64,000 nt of DNA from Rhodococcoides kroppenstedtii (GCF_900111805.1 NZ_FOJN01000001.1:124001-188000), one strand, 5' to 3'. Numbered from the stretch's first letter, positions 25,353-37,132 are shown. Translations and numbers: made by a program. The notes: generated by a model from the sequence alone, not told the origin.

Positions 25353-27377
25353 GTGGCCGTGTCCGGTCCGTCGCTGCTCGGCGCGTTCCTCGAGCGGCGC
25401 TACCGAGTCGACGCTCCCATCGCCCGTGGCGGCATGTCGACGGTGTATCGCGGTCTGGACACGCGTCTCGACCGGCCCGTGGCCATCAAGGTGATGGATC
25501 CGCAGTTCGCCGGCGACCCCGAGTTCGTCCGGCGGTTCGAGTTCGAGGCCCGCGCCGTCGCGCGCCTGCACCATCCCGGTCTGGTGGCCGTCCACGACCA
25601 CGGGCGCGACGGCGACCACGCGTTCCTGGTGATGGAACTGGTCGAGGGCGGCACGCTGCGCGAGTTGCTGCGCGAGCGGGGTCCGATGCCGCCGCACGCC
25701 GCCGTCGCCGTGCTCCAACCGGTGCTCGAAGCCCTCGCCGTGGCGCATCGCGCCGGTCTGGTGCACCGCGACGTCAAGCCCGAGAACGTCCTGATCTCCG
25801 ACGACGGCGACGTCAAGATCGCCGATTTCGGCCTGGTTCGCGCGGTCGCCGCCGCGAACACCACGTCCGCCAGCGTCATCCTCGGCACCGCGGCGTACCT
25901 CTCTCCCGAGCAGGTCGCGTCGGGCACCGCCGACGCCCGCAGCGACGTCTACTCGGCCGGCGTCCTGCTGTTCGAGATGCTGACCGGCCGGACGCCGTTC
26001 GACGGCGACACGTCGTTGTCCATCGCCTACCAACGCGTCGAGAACGACGTTCCCGCACCGGGTTCCGTCGTTCCGGGAGTGCCGCGCCATCTCGACGCGG
26101 TCGTCCGCGACGCCACTCGCCGCGCCCCTGAGGAGCGGTTCCGCGACGCCGGGACGATGGGTGAGGCCCTGCGTTCGGTGACCGCCGCACTCGGGTTGCC
26201 GTCGTATCGCGTCCCGGCCCCGGCGCGCTCGGCCGAGCACCTGTCCGCCGAGACGCTGCACGCTCCCCGGCCCTACGCTCCGCAGGCGCCGCGCTCCCCC
26301 GACACCGCCATCGTGGCCGTGCCGGCGGCGTCGATCGGCGCCGGCCCGGCGGTGTCGATCGGCGCCCCGTCCCCCACCCGGCACACCAAGATGGTCACCA
26401 CCGCCGTCCCGCGCGACACGGAGGCCGAGCCCCGTAACGGCGGCGAGTCCACCGGCCGCGGCGTGTTCGCCTACCCGGACTACGCCGCGGATCGTCGGCG
26501 GTCGCGCCGGGTCGCGGCCATCTGGGTCGCCATTCTGGTGGTGGCCGCCCTGGTGCTCGGAACGGTCGGATGGTGGGCGGGCTCGGGTCGGTTCACCGCG
26601 GTGCCCGCCGTCGACGGACTCGACCGGACGTCGGCGGTGTCCGCGATCGAGGCCGCGGATCTGTCCGCCACCGTCGAGGGGCGGTGGACCGACGACGCGC
26701 CCACCGACCGCCTGCTCGGCACCGACCCGCCGGCGGGGTCCCGCCTCGGGCGGGGCGAGACGGTCACCGTCCTCGTCTCGCAGGGACGCCCCACGGTGCC
26801 CGATCTCGTCCCCGGCGCCTCGCCCGACCAGGTCGCCGGGGCGCTCGAGGACCGCACGTTCGTCGCCGTCGACGGCGGCGAGGCGTTCAGCAGCTCCGCC
26901 GCGCGGGGCGACGTCGCCGCCCTCGATCCGGCGCCGGGCACGGTACTGCCCGTGGGCAGCGAGGTCCGCGTGGTGACCAGCAAGGGCGCGCCGCCGGTCG
27001 ACGTCCCGGACGTGCGCGGACGCAGTGAGCAGGACGCGCGGGCCGCGCTCGATCGCGTGGGCATCACGGTCTCCGCGGTCGAGGAGGTCTTCGACGCCGA
27101 CGTCGACCGGGGGTCCGTCGTCGGCACCGACCCGGCGGCCGGCACCGGCGTGACGGCCGGGACCGCAGTGACGCTGCGGGTGTCGACGGCCGTTCCCGTG
27201 CCGTCATTGCTAGGCCGCACCGTCGGTTCCGCGCGGGAGGAACTCGAACGGCTCGGTCTCGACGTCCGGGTTCGGCAGGTCACCCGCACCGATCGGTCAC
27301 TGGTGATCTCTCAGACGCCCGGTCCCTCCGAGCGCGTCGCGCCGGGAGGGACCGTGACGTTGGTGTCGCTGCCCTAG
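25353..27377 (+). CDS. pknL: Serine/threonine protein kinase PknL with four PASTA domains
   Basis: Membrane-spanning sensor kinase, 674 residues. The kinase domain spans ~15-280, with glycine loop ARGGMSTVYRG, VAIK lysine, HRDVKPENVLIS catalytic loop and DFGLVRA. A Pro/Ala-rich linker is followed by one membrane helix (VAAIWVAILVVAALVLG, ~386-402). Four extracellular PASTA repeats follow, likely sensing lipid II or muropeptides. Mycobacterial PknL lacks PASTA domains, so this is the longer form known from corynebacteria. GTG at 25353 has a strong GGAGG site. Divergent from its likely substrate gene. Confidence 0.95.
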   Translation: MAVSGPSLLGAFLERRYRVDAPIARGGMSTVYRGLDTRLDRPVAIKVMDPQFAGDPEFVRRFEFEARAVARLHHPGLVAVHDHGRDGDHAFLVMELVEGGTLRELLRERGPMPPHAAVAVLQPVLEALAVAHRAGLVHRDVKPENVLISDDGDVKIADFGLVRAVAAANTTSASVILGTAAYLSPEQVASGTADARSDVYSAGVLLFEMLTGRTPFDGDTSLSIAYQRVENDVPAPGSVVPGVPRHLDAVVRDATRRAPEERFRDAGTMGEALRSVTAALGLPSYRVPAPARSAEHLSAETLHAPRPYAPQAPRSPDTAIVAVPAASIGAGPAVSIGAPSPTRHTKMVTTAVPRDTEAEPRNGGESTGRGVFAYPDYAADRRRSRRVAAIWVAILVVAALVLGTVGWWAGSGRFTAVPAVDGLDRTSAVSAIEAADLSATVEGRWTDDAPTDRLLGTDPPAGSRLGRGETVTVLVSQGRPTVPDLVPGASPDQVAGALEDRTFVAVDGGEAFSSSAARGDVAALDPAPGTVLPVGSEVRVVTSKGAPPVDVPDVRGRSEQDARAALDRVGITVSAVEEVFDADVDRGSVVGTDPAAGTGVTAGTAVTLRVSTAVPVPSLLGRTVGSAREELERLGLDVRVRQVTRTDRSLVISQTPGPSERVAPGGTVTLVSLP

Positions 27378-27411
27378 GACAGTGCCGTCGCAGAGCAGCG
27401 GCCCGGTGCTC

Positions 27412-29362
<1,951 letters not shown>

Positions 29363-29400
29363 GGTGGCCACCCTATCGGCCGGCCCCGGAAGGACCACGC

Positions 29401-30648
29401 ATGCGGAGCTCCCCCGCGCCGACCGCCGACGTCGGCGACCCGCCCCGGTGGCGTCGGCCCCTGGTGGTGGCGGCCAAGGTCCTCACCGTCGTCGCCCTGC
29501 TGGCCGGCATCGCGTTCAACCTGATCGGCCTGCCGCCGCTGCGCGAGTGGGGCGAGATCTATCGTCTCGACCTCGACGTCTACCGCATCGGCGGCCGCGC
29601 GCTGCTCGACGGCGTCGACCTCTACGGCGTGCTGCCCGCGACCAGCGTCGACATCCCCCTGCCGTTCACCTATCCCCCGATGGCGGCGCTGGCCTTCGCC
29701 CCCATGGCGGTGCTCCCCCTGACCGTGGCGTCCACCGTCATGACGCTGATGACGATGGTCCTGCTCGCGGTGACCGTCGCCGTGACGGTGCGCTCGCTGG
29801 TCACCCTCGGCCCGGCCGACACCGCGTGGGTCGCCGCCGCGGGCACGGCGGCGGCGTTCGCGCTGGAGCCGGTGTGGTCGACGTTCGACTACGGCCAGAT
29901 CAACGTCGTCCTGATGTGCCTGGTCGTGCTCGACGTGCTCCCCCGCCGCACCCTCTGGCCGCGCGGGCTGCTCGTCGGGTTCGTCACCGCCATCAAGCTC
30001 ACGCCGGCGGTCTTCGTCCTGTACTTCCTGCTCGCTCGCCGGTTCCGCGCCGCCGCGACCGTGGTGGTGTCCTTCCTCGCGTTCACCGCCCTCGGGTTCG
30101 TCGCCACCCCCGACGGCTCCGTCCGGTACTGGACCGACGTGCTCGTCGACTCCGATCGCATCGGCCATCCGGGGTACGTCGCCAACCAGTCGCTCACCGG
30201 CATGCTCGCCCGTCTCGGACTGGACGACGGGCCCCGCACCCTGGTCTGGATCGCCTGCAGCGCCGTCGTCGGCATCGTCGCCGTCGTCGCCATGCATCGC
30301 GCCCTCGCGGCGCACGACCGACTCACCGCCCTGTGCGTCAATGCCGTTCTGGGACTGCTGGTCTCACCGGTGTCGTGGTCGCATCACTGGGTGTGGTCGG
30401 TGCCGATCCTGCTGCTGTGCATCCACTCCGGCCTCACCCGCCGGTCCGTCGCCCTCCCCGCCCTCGGAGTGGTCGGCGCGCTGGTGCTGCACTACCCCGC
30501 CCATTGGCGCCTCGGCCCGGGCCGATGGGACGGCCTGAGCTGGCCGCTGTGGGATCAGATTCAGGCGTCGTCGTACGTGTGGTGGGGTGTGGCATTCCTG
30601 GTGGTGGCGGCCGTCCTGCCGCGGCGCGAGACCATCGCGGAGCGGTAG
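29401..30648 (+). CDS. GT87-family α-1,2-mannosyltransferase (Rv2181/MptC-type)
   Basis: GT-C membrane glycosyltransferase, 415 residues, about ten hydrophobic helices. The catalytic loop region after helix 1 has RLDLDVYRIGGRALLDG (DxxVY motif of GT87), and PFTYPPMAALAF follows. Family members use polyprenol-phosphate mannose to add α-1,2 mannose branches to lipomannan and lipoarabinomannan. Synteny with Rv2181, next to the acyltransferase Rv2182c, supports that subfamily. ATG at 29401 follows GGAAGGA. Ends 11 bases before the convergent acyltransferase gene. Confidence 0.88.
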   Translation: MRSSPAPTADVGDPPRWRRPLVVAAKVLTVVALLAGIAFNLIGLPPLREWGEIYRLDLDVYRIGGRALLDGVDLYGVLPATSVDIPLPFTYPPMAALAFAPMAVLPLTVASTVMTLMTMVLLAVTVAVTVRSLVTLGPADTAWVAAAGTAAAFALEPVWSTFDYGQINVVLMCLVVLDVLPRRTLWPRGLLVGFVTAIKLTPAVFVLYFLLARRFRAAATVVVSFLAFTALGFVATPDGSVRYWTDVLVDSDRIGHPGYVANQSLTGMLARLGLDDGPRTLVWIACSAVVGIVAVVAMHRALAAHDRLTALCVNAVLGLLVSPVSWSHHWVWSVPILLLCIHSGLTRRSVALPALGVVGALVLHYPAHWRLGPGRWDGLSWPLWDQIQASSYVWWGVAFLVVAAVLPRRETIAER

Positions 30649-30659
30649 GCCGCCGCCGA

Positions 30660-31418
30660 CTATCCCGCGCGGCTGTCCGGAATGCGCGCGGCGCCGTCGG
30701 CACCGGCCGCAGCGTCCGATACCGGTGTGGCCGACTCCGGAGTGGCCTTCATGCTGGCGGCGTAGACGTCGACGTACTGCTGGCCGCCGAGCTTCATCAG
30801 CTCGTACATGACCTCGTCCGTGACGGCTCGCTCGACGAAGCGGTTGCCCGCCATCCCCTCGTAACGCGAGAAGTCGAGCGGCTTGCCGATCCGGACGCCC
30901 ACCTTGGTGGGGCGCGGAAGCTTCGAGCCGATGGGGTTCATCTTGGCCGTGCCGATCATGGCGACGGGGATCACGGGCACGCCGCTCTCGAGGGCCAACC
31001 GCGCCATGCCGGTCTTGCCCTTGTACAGCCGATCGTCCGGCGACCGCGTGCCCTCCGGGTAGATGCCGAGCAACTTGCCGTTCCGCAGAACGCGCAGACC
31101 GGCGTCGAGCGCGTCCTGGGCAGCGGAAGCTCCGGTGCGGTCGATCGGGACCTGGCCGACGGAGCTGAAGAACCAGCGCTGGAAGCGGCCCTTCGCACCC
31201 CGGCCGGTGAAGTACTCGCTCTTGGCCAGGAACGTGATGCGGCGGGGGACCACCAGGGGCAGGTAGAAGGAGTCCAGGACGGCCTGATGGTTACTGGCCA
31301 GGATGGCCGGACCGTCGACCGGAATGTTCTCCAGCCCCTCGACCTTCGGCCGCCCCAACAGGTGCAGCAGCGGACCGAGGAGAACGTACTTGAAGGTCCA
31401 GTACCACATTCCCGACAC
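30660..31418 (-). CDS. 1-acyl-sn-glycerol-3-phosphate acyltransferase (PlsC family)
   Basis: Membrane-bound acyltransferase making phosphatidic acid. 252 residues. Motif I is NHQAVLDSFYLP (HX4D) near residue 43. The substrate motif GVPID-like reads GQVPIDRTG, motif III is YPEGTRSPDD near residue 120, and VPVIPVAMIG is motif IV. The Ala/Pro-rich C-terminus is variable. GTG at 31418 (VSGMWYWTFKY); ATG nine bases later is also possible. Syntenic with Rv2182c. Confidence 0.92.
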   Translation of the reverse strand: MSGMWYWTFKYVLLGPLLHLLGRPKVEGLENIPVDGPAILASNHQAVLDSFYLPLVVPRRITFLAKSEYFTGRGAKGRFQRWFFSSVGQVPIDRTGASAAQDALDAGLRVLRNGKLLGIYPEGTRSPDDRLYKGKTGMARLALESGVPVIPVAMIGTAKMNPIGSKLPRPTKVGVRIGKPLDFSRYEGMAGNRFVERAVTDEVMYELMKLGGQQYVDVYAASMKATPESATPVSDAAAGADGAARIPDSRAG

Positions 31419-31555
31419 GCCTTTCGTCGAACAGCCGCCTCGAGATCCGCGGCGATCACCGAGCGTTACGCGTCACGACTCTACCGCCGGTTTATGACAC
31501 CAGCCACAGTTCCGGCGTGCGGTCGGACACATCTCACACGGCCGTTACCGTGCGG

Positions 31556-32539
31556 TCATCCGCGGGACGCGCCCACTTCCACGCGGGCGAGTTCGGCGGC
31601 GCCGATCATGCCCGCGGCCTCCCCCAGTTGTGTGCCGCGGATGCGCGCGAGCGGACGATGCCCGGCCCCGGTGATCTGCGCCGCGTAGTGCTCGCGGGCG
31701 GTGTCGAGGAACAGCGCCGACGACGTGGCGACGCCGCCGGCGATGACCATGCGGTCGGGGTCGTAGACGTCCGAGACCAACGCGAGGCCGATGCCGAGCC
31801 AGCGCGCGAACTCCGACATGGTCTCGATGGCGACCAGGTCCCCGTCCTGCGCGGCGCCCGCGATGCGGCGGCCGGTGAGGGATCCGGGGTCGAGGAACGC
31901 CTCTCTCGCCAGCACCGTCGAGCCCCGCGGATTCGCCGCGAGGAGCTCGATCGCGGTGTCCACCAACGCCGTTCCGCTGCAGTACCGCTCCCAGCATCCG
32001 CGCTTGCCGCACGCGCACTGACGGCCGTCGGGCACCACCTGCAGGTGACCGAGCTCCGGCGCGATGCCGTAGCTGCCCCGGTAGAGCTTGCCGTCGATCA
32101 GCAGGGCGGCGCCGATGCCGGTGCCGATCGCGATCATGACGACGTTGCCGCCGCCCGCTGCGGCACCGAACCGGTGCTCGGCCCAGGCCGCCGCGTTGGC
32201 GTCGTGTTCGAGGATGACCGGGATGCCGAGGCGTTCGGTCATCTCGCGTGCGACCGGCCGGTTGATCCACGGCAGGTGCGGCGCGAACCGCACGACGGTG
32301 CGGTCGGAATTGATGAACCCGGCGACGGCGAGTCCGACGGCGGCGATGTCGTGGCGGCTCGCCAGCTCACGCACCGCGCGGTCGATGCCGTTCTCGAGCG
32401 CGCGCGACTCCTGCGGCGTCGGGGCCTGGGTGCTGTCGAGAACCTGCCCGTCCACGTCGACCACCGACGCGCGAATGCTGGTGCCGCCCACGTCGATTCC
32501 GATGGTCAGCGGCTTGGCTCCGTGGCCCTGGTTTCTCAC
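31556..32539 (-). CDS. glk: ROK-family glucokinase
   Basis: Sugar kinase of the ROK family, 327 residues. N-terminal phosphate motif IGIDVGGTSIRASVVD, catalytic EHDANAAAWAEH, GTGIGAALLIDG, and the zinc site CACGKRGCWERYCSG with PELGHLQV before it. Glucose is the likely substrate because the residues around ELGHLQV and CGxxGCxE match glucokinases; other hexoses cannot be excluded. GTG at 32539; the downstream end faces a 137-base gap before the acyltransferase gene. Confidence 0.9.
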   Translation of the reverse strand: MRNQGHGAKPLTIGIDVGGTSIRASVVDVDGQVLDSTQAPTPQESRALENGIDRAVRELASRHDIAAVGLAVAGFINSDRTVVRFAPHLPWINRPVAREMTERLGIPVILEHDANAAAWAEHRFGAAAGGGNVVMIAIGTGIGAALLIDGKLYRGSYGIAPELGHLQVVPDGRQCACGKRGCWERYCSGTALVDTAIELLAANPRGSTVLAREAFLDPGSLTGRRIAGAAQDGDLVAIETMSEFARWLGIGLALVSDVYDPDRMVIAGGVATSSALFLDTAREHYAAQITGAGHRPLARIRGTQLGEAAGMIGAAELARVEVGASRG

Positions 32540-32554
32540 TGTCGTGCTCGGTCC

Positions 32555-32995
32555 TCACTGCGTCGGCGGCGTCGGGCGCTCCCGGTCGGGTTGCGACGTC
32601 GTCGTCACGGTAATCGGCTGGTAGCCGCCGGGGCGAACCGACGGCGTCGACGCGCCGGGACCGCCGGTCCCCGACTCGTCGGCGTCCGTCGTCTGCGCGG
32701 CAGGGGACGCGGGTCGGGCCGAGGTCGAGGCAGCAGTCGAGGAATGGTCGTCGAGGTAGGCCCGCACGACGGCGGCCAGGGCGTCGAACTCGGTGGCGAC
32801 GAGGCTCAGCAGGTCGTGCCGTTCGCCTCGCAGCGCCGCGGCCAGGGCGCAGAGGGGGCACCAGGAGCAGCCGTCCCAGTGCGGCGCCTCGGGGTCGTCG
32901 AGTCGGCGCAGCGCCGGTTCGACCCGGTCGATCACGAGCTCGGCGAGGATGCGCAATTCGGTCACGAGGTCGCGGGTCTCGCGCTCGTCAGCCAT
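32555..32995 (-). CDS. Conserved hypothetical protein with Cys-rich WDGCSWCPLC motif (Rv2183c-type)
   Basis: About 146 residues of unknown function. The N-terminal half is helical (DLVTELRILAELVIDRVEPALRR). It contains HWDGCSWCPLCALAAALRGE, which has three cysteines that could bind metal or a cluster. The C-terminal ~60 residues are Ser/Thr/Pro-rich low complexity. ATG at 32995 overlaps the 3' end of the ArsA-like ATPase gene by 8 bases, and the pair is conserved in mycobacteria. Confidence 0.8.
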   Translation of the reverse strand: MADERETRDLVTELRILAELVIDRVEPALRRLDDPEAPHWDGCSWCPLCALAAALRGERHDLLSLVATEFDALAAVVRAYLDDHSSTAASTSARPASPAAQTTDADESGTGGPGASTPSVRPGGYQPITVTTTSQPDRERPTPPTQ

Positions 32996-34247
32996 CCCCG
33001 GTCCCCGGCGTCGTCGGGACGGGTGTGGCGAGGTTCTCCGGCCAGACGGCGGCGTCGGGCGTGAAGCGCACCGTGAGGACACCCGCGTCGAACGCGGCCC
33101 CGACGACCGTGCAGCGGCGCAGAACCGACGCCAGCCGCAGCCGACGTCGCGCTCCCTGCGCACTCACGATCATGTCGTCCTCCACGCGTCCGACCGCCAC
33201 CGTGGACGCGTCCACGTAGGGCAGCGGCACCCTCATCACGTACACCGAGTCGAGACCGGTCCCCGACTCGTGCTCGGTCCGCGGCGTCAGCGCCGGCACC
33301 GATCCCGGCCCGCGCGGGACCACGTCGCCGATCTCGTCGGCCACGGCCGCCAGAGCCGTCGACCCTACCGGCTCGCCGGGGTGCTCGGTCACGACGCCGA
33401 TGCGCACCCCCGGTAGGGACAGCTCGGCGTCCCGGACGGCGGCGAGATGCTCGGCCCGTCGGCGCTCGGCCCAGTAGACGGCGGGGTGGGTGCCGAGCAC
33501 GGACGTCGGGACGGCCCCTCCGAGATCGGGCTGCACCCCGTCGATCACCAGCCCGCTCACGGCGACGCCGTGGAACACGGTCGACGCCAGCAGGTCTCGG
33601 GCCCCGGCGACGGACCGGGCGCGAGGAGCGGCGACGACCAGCGCGTCGGTCCGATCCGGATCGCCCAGGGCGGCGCCGATCCGCGTCACCGTCTCGGCGA
33701 TCCGATCCACCACCTGCACCAACACCGCGGCCCGCAGATCGCCGCTCGTCGCCGCGACCACCCGCGCGTGCTGCGGCCAGATCCGGTCGAGGTAACCGGC
33801 CACCGACGCGGGCGTGGCGACGACGTCCACCCACTCCCCCGCGGACGGGCCGTCGACGACGACGTGGTCGACGTCGTCCCGGTCGGCGAGACGGACCACC
33901 TCGGCGAGGGCGGCAACGGTCTCCGCGACGGGAACTCCGGTGAGTTCCTCGGCGTCGGGCAGGGACGGGCCGGCGCCGTGGTCGTGGCCGCCCGCGGCCA
34001 GCGCGGCGAGGGTGCGGTATCGCTCCTCGACGAGGCCCGACGCGTCGAGACGCACGGCCTCGGGCAGGTCCGCGCCGGTCCCGAGCAGGGTCGCCGGGTC
34101 GTGCCCGTCGAGGCAGGTGAGCACGACGCGCGCCCCCAGACGACGAAGCCGGGTCGCCAGGGCCGCGGCCACGGTGGACTTGCCGGCCCCACCCGGCCCC
34201 ACCACGAAGGTGAGCCGAGCGGGCGATCCGGGCGCCGCGGCGGTCAG
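32988..34247 (-). CDS. ArsA/GET3-like P-loop ATPase (Rv2184c-type), probable CTG start
   Basis: P-loop ATPase of the anion-transporting/ArsA-like SIMIBI class, about 419 residues. Walker A GPGGAGKSTVAAAL near residue 17, then VVVDGPSAGEW as a Walker B-like region. The partner or substrate is unknown. No ATG or GTG in frame is usable before the Walker A strand except GTG at 34205, which would cut into that β-strand. The CTG at 34247 overlaps the upstream stop as CTGA and gives a complete N-terminus LTAAAPGSPARLTFVV. The SRPBCC neighbours suggest a lipid-related complex. Confidence 0.82.
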   Translation of the reverse strand: MTAAAPGSPARLTFVVGPGGAGKSTVAAALATRLRRLGARVVLTCLDGHDPATLLGTGADLPEAVRLDASGLVEERYRTLAALAAGGHDHGAGPSLPDAEELTGVPVAETVAALAEVVRLADRDDVDHVVVDGPSAGEWVDVVATPASVAGYLDRIWPQHARVVAATSGDLRAAVLVQVVDRIAETVTRIGAALGDPDRTDALVVAAPRARSVAGARDLLASTVFHGVAVSGLVIDGVQPDLGGAVPTSVLGTHPAVYWAERRRAEHLAAVRDAELSLPGVRIGVVTEHPGEPVGSTALAAVADEIGDVVPRGPGSVPALTPRTEHESGTGLDSVYVMRVPLPYVDASTVAVGRVEDDMIVSAQGARRRLRLASVLRRCTVVGAAFDAGVLTVRFTPDAAVWPENLATPVPTTPGTGDG

Positions 34248-34678
34248 CCCTCGACCCTCTTCTTCAACTCCTTCAGGGCGGTGTCGGTGATGACCTTCTC
34301 CGCCTTGCGCTTGAAGAGGCCGATCATGGGGATCGCGAGGTCGACCGTGAGTTCGTAGGTGACCTCGGTGCTGCCGTCCCCGCGGTCGGCGAGCCGGTAG
34401 GAGCCCTCCTGCGACTTCTGCATCTGGCCCTCGACCAACCGCCACGACACCGACTCGTCACCAGCCCAGTCGTATTCGAGTTCGTAGGTGTCCTTGACCA
34501 TGCCGGCGTCGAGCACGAACCGCACGCGGCGGGCGCGTCCGTTCGGACCGTCCTCGAGCACCTCGACGGACTTCGCCGCCTCCACCCAGTCGGGGTAGGC
34601 CGGGAAGTCCGCGATCACCGCCATGATCGCAGCGGGCGTCCCACCGACGACGATGGATTTCGTGGTCTTGTCTGCCAT
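34244..34678 (-). CDS. SRPBCC (START/polyketide-cyclase-like) protein, Rv2185c-type
   Basis: 144-residue ligand-binding SRPBCC fold protein. Typical opening MADKTTKSIVVGGTPAAIMAVIADFPAYP (VxGTPEEVxxVIADFxxYP), then VSWRLVEGQMQKSQEGSYRL and a C-terminal helix ending KELKKRVEG. Binds an unknown hydrophobic ligand. ATG at 34678 is preceded by AGGGG and gives the same length as the M. tuberculosis protein. Its stop overlaps the CTG start of the ATPase. Confidence 0.9.
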   Translation of the reverse strand: MADKTTKSIVVGGTPAAIMAVIADFPAYPDWVEAAKSVEVLEDGPNGRARRVRFVLDAGMVKDTYELEYDWAGDESVSWRLVEGQMQKSQEGSYRLADRGDGSTEVTYELTVDLAIPMIGLFKRKAEKVITDTALKELKKRVEG

Positions 34679-34742
34679 GCGTGCCCCTAGTTTCCGCGCG
34701 CGCGTGATCGCGGCGTCGGCACCATGATCGACGGTGCCACCG

Positions 34743-35153
34743 TCAGCTCCTGACGCCGGGGTCGGTTCCGGGTGCCGAGGCGGTGTGGCGGGGCGGCTCA
34801 CCCGGCGCCCGCCCGGCCTCGAGCATGGCCTTGATCTCGAACGACATGGCCTTGCCCGCCACCCGTCGGGCGCGATCGAGCGCGGGGGCGGATGCCGTCC
34901 GATCGGTGGGTTCGGCGTGCAGGAAGTAGTGCAGGATCGCGCCGTCGAGGGACGGCTCGAGCCAGACCTCCATCGTGCCCACCAACTCGCCCGCGACGGA
35001 CCATCGGACGCCCTTGTCCCCGCGATCGTCGGTCACCGCCACCGCCAGGCGCGGGAACCACGCACGCCACCGCCGGGGGTCGCCGACGACGGCCGCGATG
35101 GCGGCGGGAGGGGCTGCGACGAACGTCTGGTCCGCCACCTGCACGCTGCTCAT
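34743..35153 (-). CDS. SRPBCC-family protein (Rv2186c-type polyketide cyclase/dehydrase-like)
   Basis: About 136 residues, second SRPBCC protein of the run. Opening MSSVQVADQTFVAAPPAAIAAVVGDPRRW shows the fold's first strand and helix, and VRWSVAGELVGTMEVWLEP is the central sheet. ATG at 35153 follows GGAG. First gene of the minus-strand unit 35153→32555, divergent from fadD15. The ligand is unknown. Confidence 0.85.
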   Translation of the reverse strand: MSSVQVADQTFVAAPPAAIAAVVGDPRRWRAWFPRLAVAVTDDRGDKGVRWSVAGELVGTMEVWLEPSLDGAILHYFLHAEPTDRTASAPALDRARRVAGKAMSFEIKAMLEAGRAPGEPPRHTASAPGTDPGVRS

Positions 35154-35326
35154 GGGCTCCAGCGTCTCATCCCGGCGTCGGCCGTCCACCGGGACCCGTG
35201 ACGGGTCACATGGCGACGGGTTTAGTGTGATGTCTCGTCCGAACCGCGTGATCGGTCCGACCGGGCGCATCCCGCCGATTCCACCCCGATCACACCCCCG
35301 ACCACCCCCGACCACCGGAGCCGTCC

Positions 35327-37132
35327 GTGCGTGAATACCGCGTCCCCGCATCGTTCTCCGTCGACGACGACGATTCCGCCGTCGACTCCGTGTTCGCGCA
35401 CGAACGGTCGCGCCCGAACGCCGTCGTCTATAGCCGTCAGGGACGGTCGTGGACCGACGTCACGGCGGCCGACTTCGCCGCGCAGGTGCGCGCCGTCGCC
35501 AAGGGTTTGATCGCGTCGGGCGTCGAGCAGGGCGACCGCGTCGCCCTCATGTCCGCCACGCGATTCGAGTGGCCGTTGCTGGACTACGCGATCTGGGCGG
35601 CGGGCGCGGTCACCGTGCCGGTCTACGAGACGTCATCGGCCGTTCAGGTGCGCTGGATCCTCGAGAACTCCGGCGCCCGGGTCGCGATCGTCGAGACGGT
35701 GGCGCACTCGAACATCCTCGCCGAGGTCCTGCCCGACCTCCCGCACGTGGAGCACACGTTCCAGATCGAGGTCTCGCCGGAGAAACAGGGCGCCGTGGAG
35801 GTTCTCACCGAGGCGGGCGCCGACCTCGGCGACGACGCGGTGGCCGCCCGCGTGGCGGCCCTGAAGTCGTCGGACCCGGCGACGCTGGTCTACACCTCGG
35901 GCACCACCGGTCGGCCCAAGGGCTGCGTCCTGAGCCACGCGAACCTCCTCGCGGAGAGCCGCGGCATCGCGGCCAGCGCACTCGGCGAGATGTTGACCGA
36001 GGGGCGCACCACGCTCATGTTCCTGCCCATGGCGCACGTGCTCGCCCGAGCGGTGTCCATCGCGGCGTTCGACCGGGGCGCGACGCTCGGCCACACCGCC
36101 GACATCCCCCGACTCGTCGAGAGCTTCGGGGCGTTCCGTCCGCACTTCATCCTCTCGGTGCCCCGCGTGTTCGAGAAGGTCTACAACACGGCCCGTCAGA
36201 AGGCGCACGGCGACGGCAAGGGCAAGATCTTCGACGCGGCCGCCGACACCGCCGTCGCGTACAGCCGGGCTCTCGAGAAGTCCGGTCCCTCACTGGTGCT
36301 GCGCGCCAAGCACGCGCTGTTCGACCGGCTCGTCTACGGCAAGTTGCGGGCGGCGCTCGGCGGGCAGTGCGAGCTGGCCATCTCCGGCGGTGCGCCGCTC
36401 GGAGAGCGTCTCGCACACTTCTACCGCGGCCTCGGCATCACCATCTACGAGGGTTACGGCCTGACCGAGACCACCGCCGCCGCGGCCGTGAACACACCGG
36501 GCAACCAACGGATCGGCACCGTCGGCAAGCCGCTGCCCGGCAACGCCGTGCGCATCGCCGACGACGGCGAGATCCTGCTGTCCGGCGGCGTCGTCTTCGG
36601 CGGCTACTGGAAGAACGACGACGCGACGGCCGAGGCGCTGACCGACGGCTGGTTCCACACCGGCGATCTGGGCACCGTCGACGACGACGGGTACATCGCC
36701 ATCACGGGCCGCAAGAAGGAGATCATCGTGACCGCGGGCGGCAAGAACGTCGCCCCCGCCGGTCTCGAGGACTCGCTGCGGGCGAGCCCGCTGATCGGCC
36801 AGGCGATGGTCGTCGGCGACCAGCGTCCGTTCATCGGCGCGCTCATCACCGTCGACCCGGAGGCATTCCCCGGGTGGAAACAGCGCAACGGCAAGGACGA
36901 GTCGGCGACGGTCGCCGATCTGACCACGGACCCGGACCTCGTCGCCGAGATCGACGCGGCCGTCGCCGAGGCCAACAAGACCGTCTCGCACGCCGAGGCC
37001 ATCAAGAAGTACCGCGTGCTCGCGGTCGACTTCACCGAAGAGGGCGGCGAGCTCACCCCCACGATGAAGCTCAAGCGGAACGTCGTCGCCGAGTCCTACG
37101 CGAGCGACATCGAGGCGCTCTACAGCAAGTGA
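35327..37132 (+). CDS. fadD15: Long-chain fatty-acid--CoA ligase FadD15
   Basis: ATP-dependent acyl-CoA synthetase of the ANL superfamily, 601 residues. AMP-binding P-loop [12 protein letters not shown] near residue 190, A5 motif [10 protein letters not shown]7 [12 protein letters not shown] and A8 lysine region [17 protein letters not shown], all intact. Membrane-peripheral, activates long-chain fatty acids. GTG at 35327 has a CGGAG site. Its last 13 bases overlap the convergent pimB' gene. Confidence 0.94.
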   Translation: MREYRVPASFSVDDDDSAVDSVFAHERSRPNAVVYSRQGRSWTDVTAADFAAQVRAVAKGLIASGVEQGDRVALMSATRFEWPLLDYAIWAAGAVTVPVYETSSAVQVRWILENSGARVAIVETVAHSNILAEVLPDLPHVEHTFQIEVSPEKQGAVEVLTEAGADLGDDAVAARVAALKSSDPATLVYTSGTTGRPKGCVLSHANLLAESRGIAASALGEMLTEGRTTLMFLPMAHVLARAVSIAAFDRGATLGHTADIPRLVESFGAFRPHFILSVPRVFEKVYNTARQKAHGDGKGKIFDAAADTAVAYSRALEKSGPSLVLRAKHALFDRLVYGKLRAALGGQCELAISGGAPLGERLAHFYRGLGITIYEGYGLTETTAAAAVNTPGNQRIGTVGKPLPGNAVRIADDGEILLSGGVVFGGYWKNDDATAEALTDGWFHTGDLGTVDDDGYIAITGRKKEIIVTAGGKNVAPAGLEDSLRASPLIGQAMVVGDQRPFIGALITVDPEAFPGWKQRNGKDESATVADLTTDPDLVAEIDAAVAEANKTVSHAEAIKKYRVLAVDFTEEGGELTPTMKLKRNVVAESYASDIEALYSK

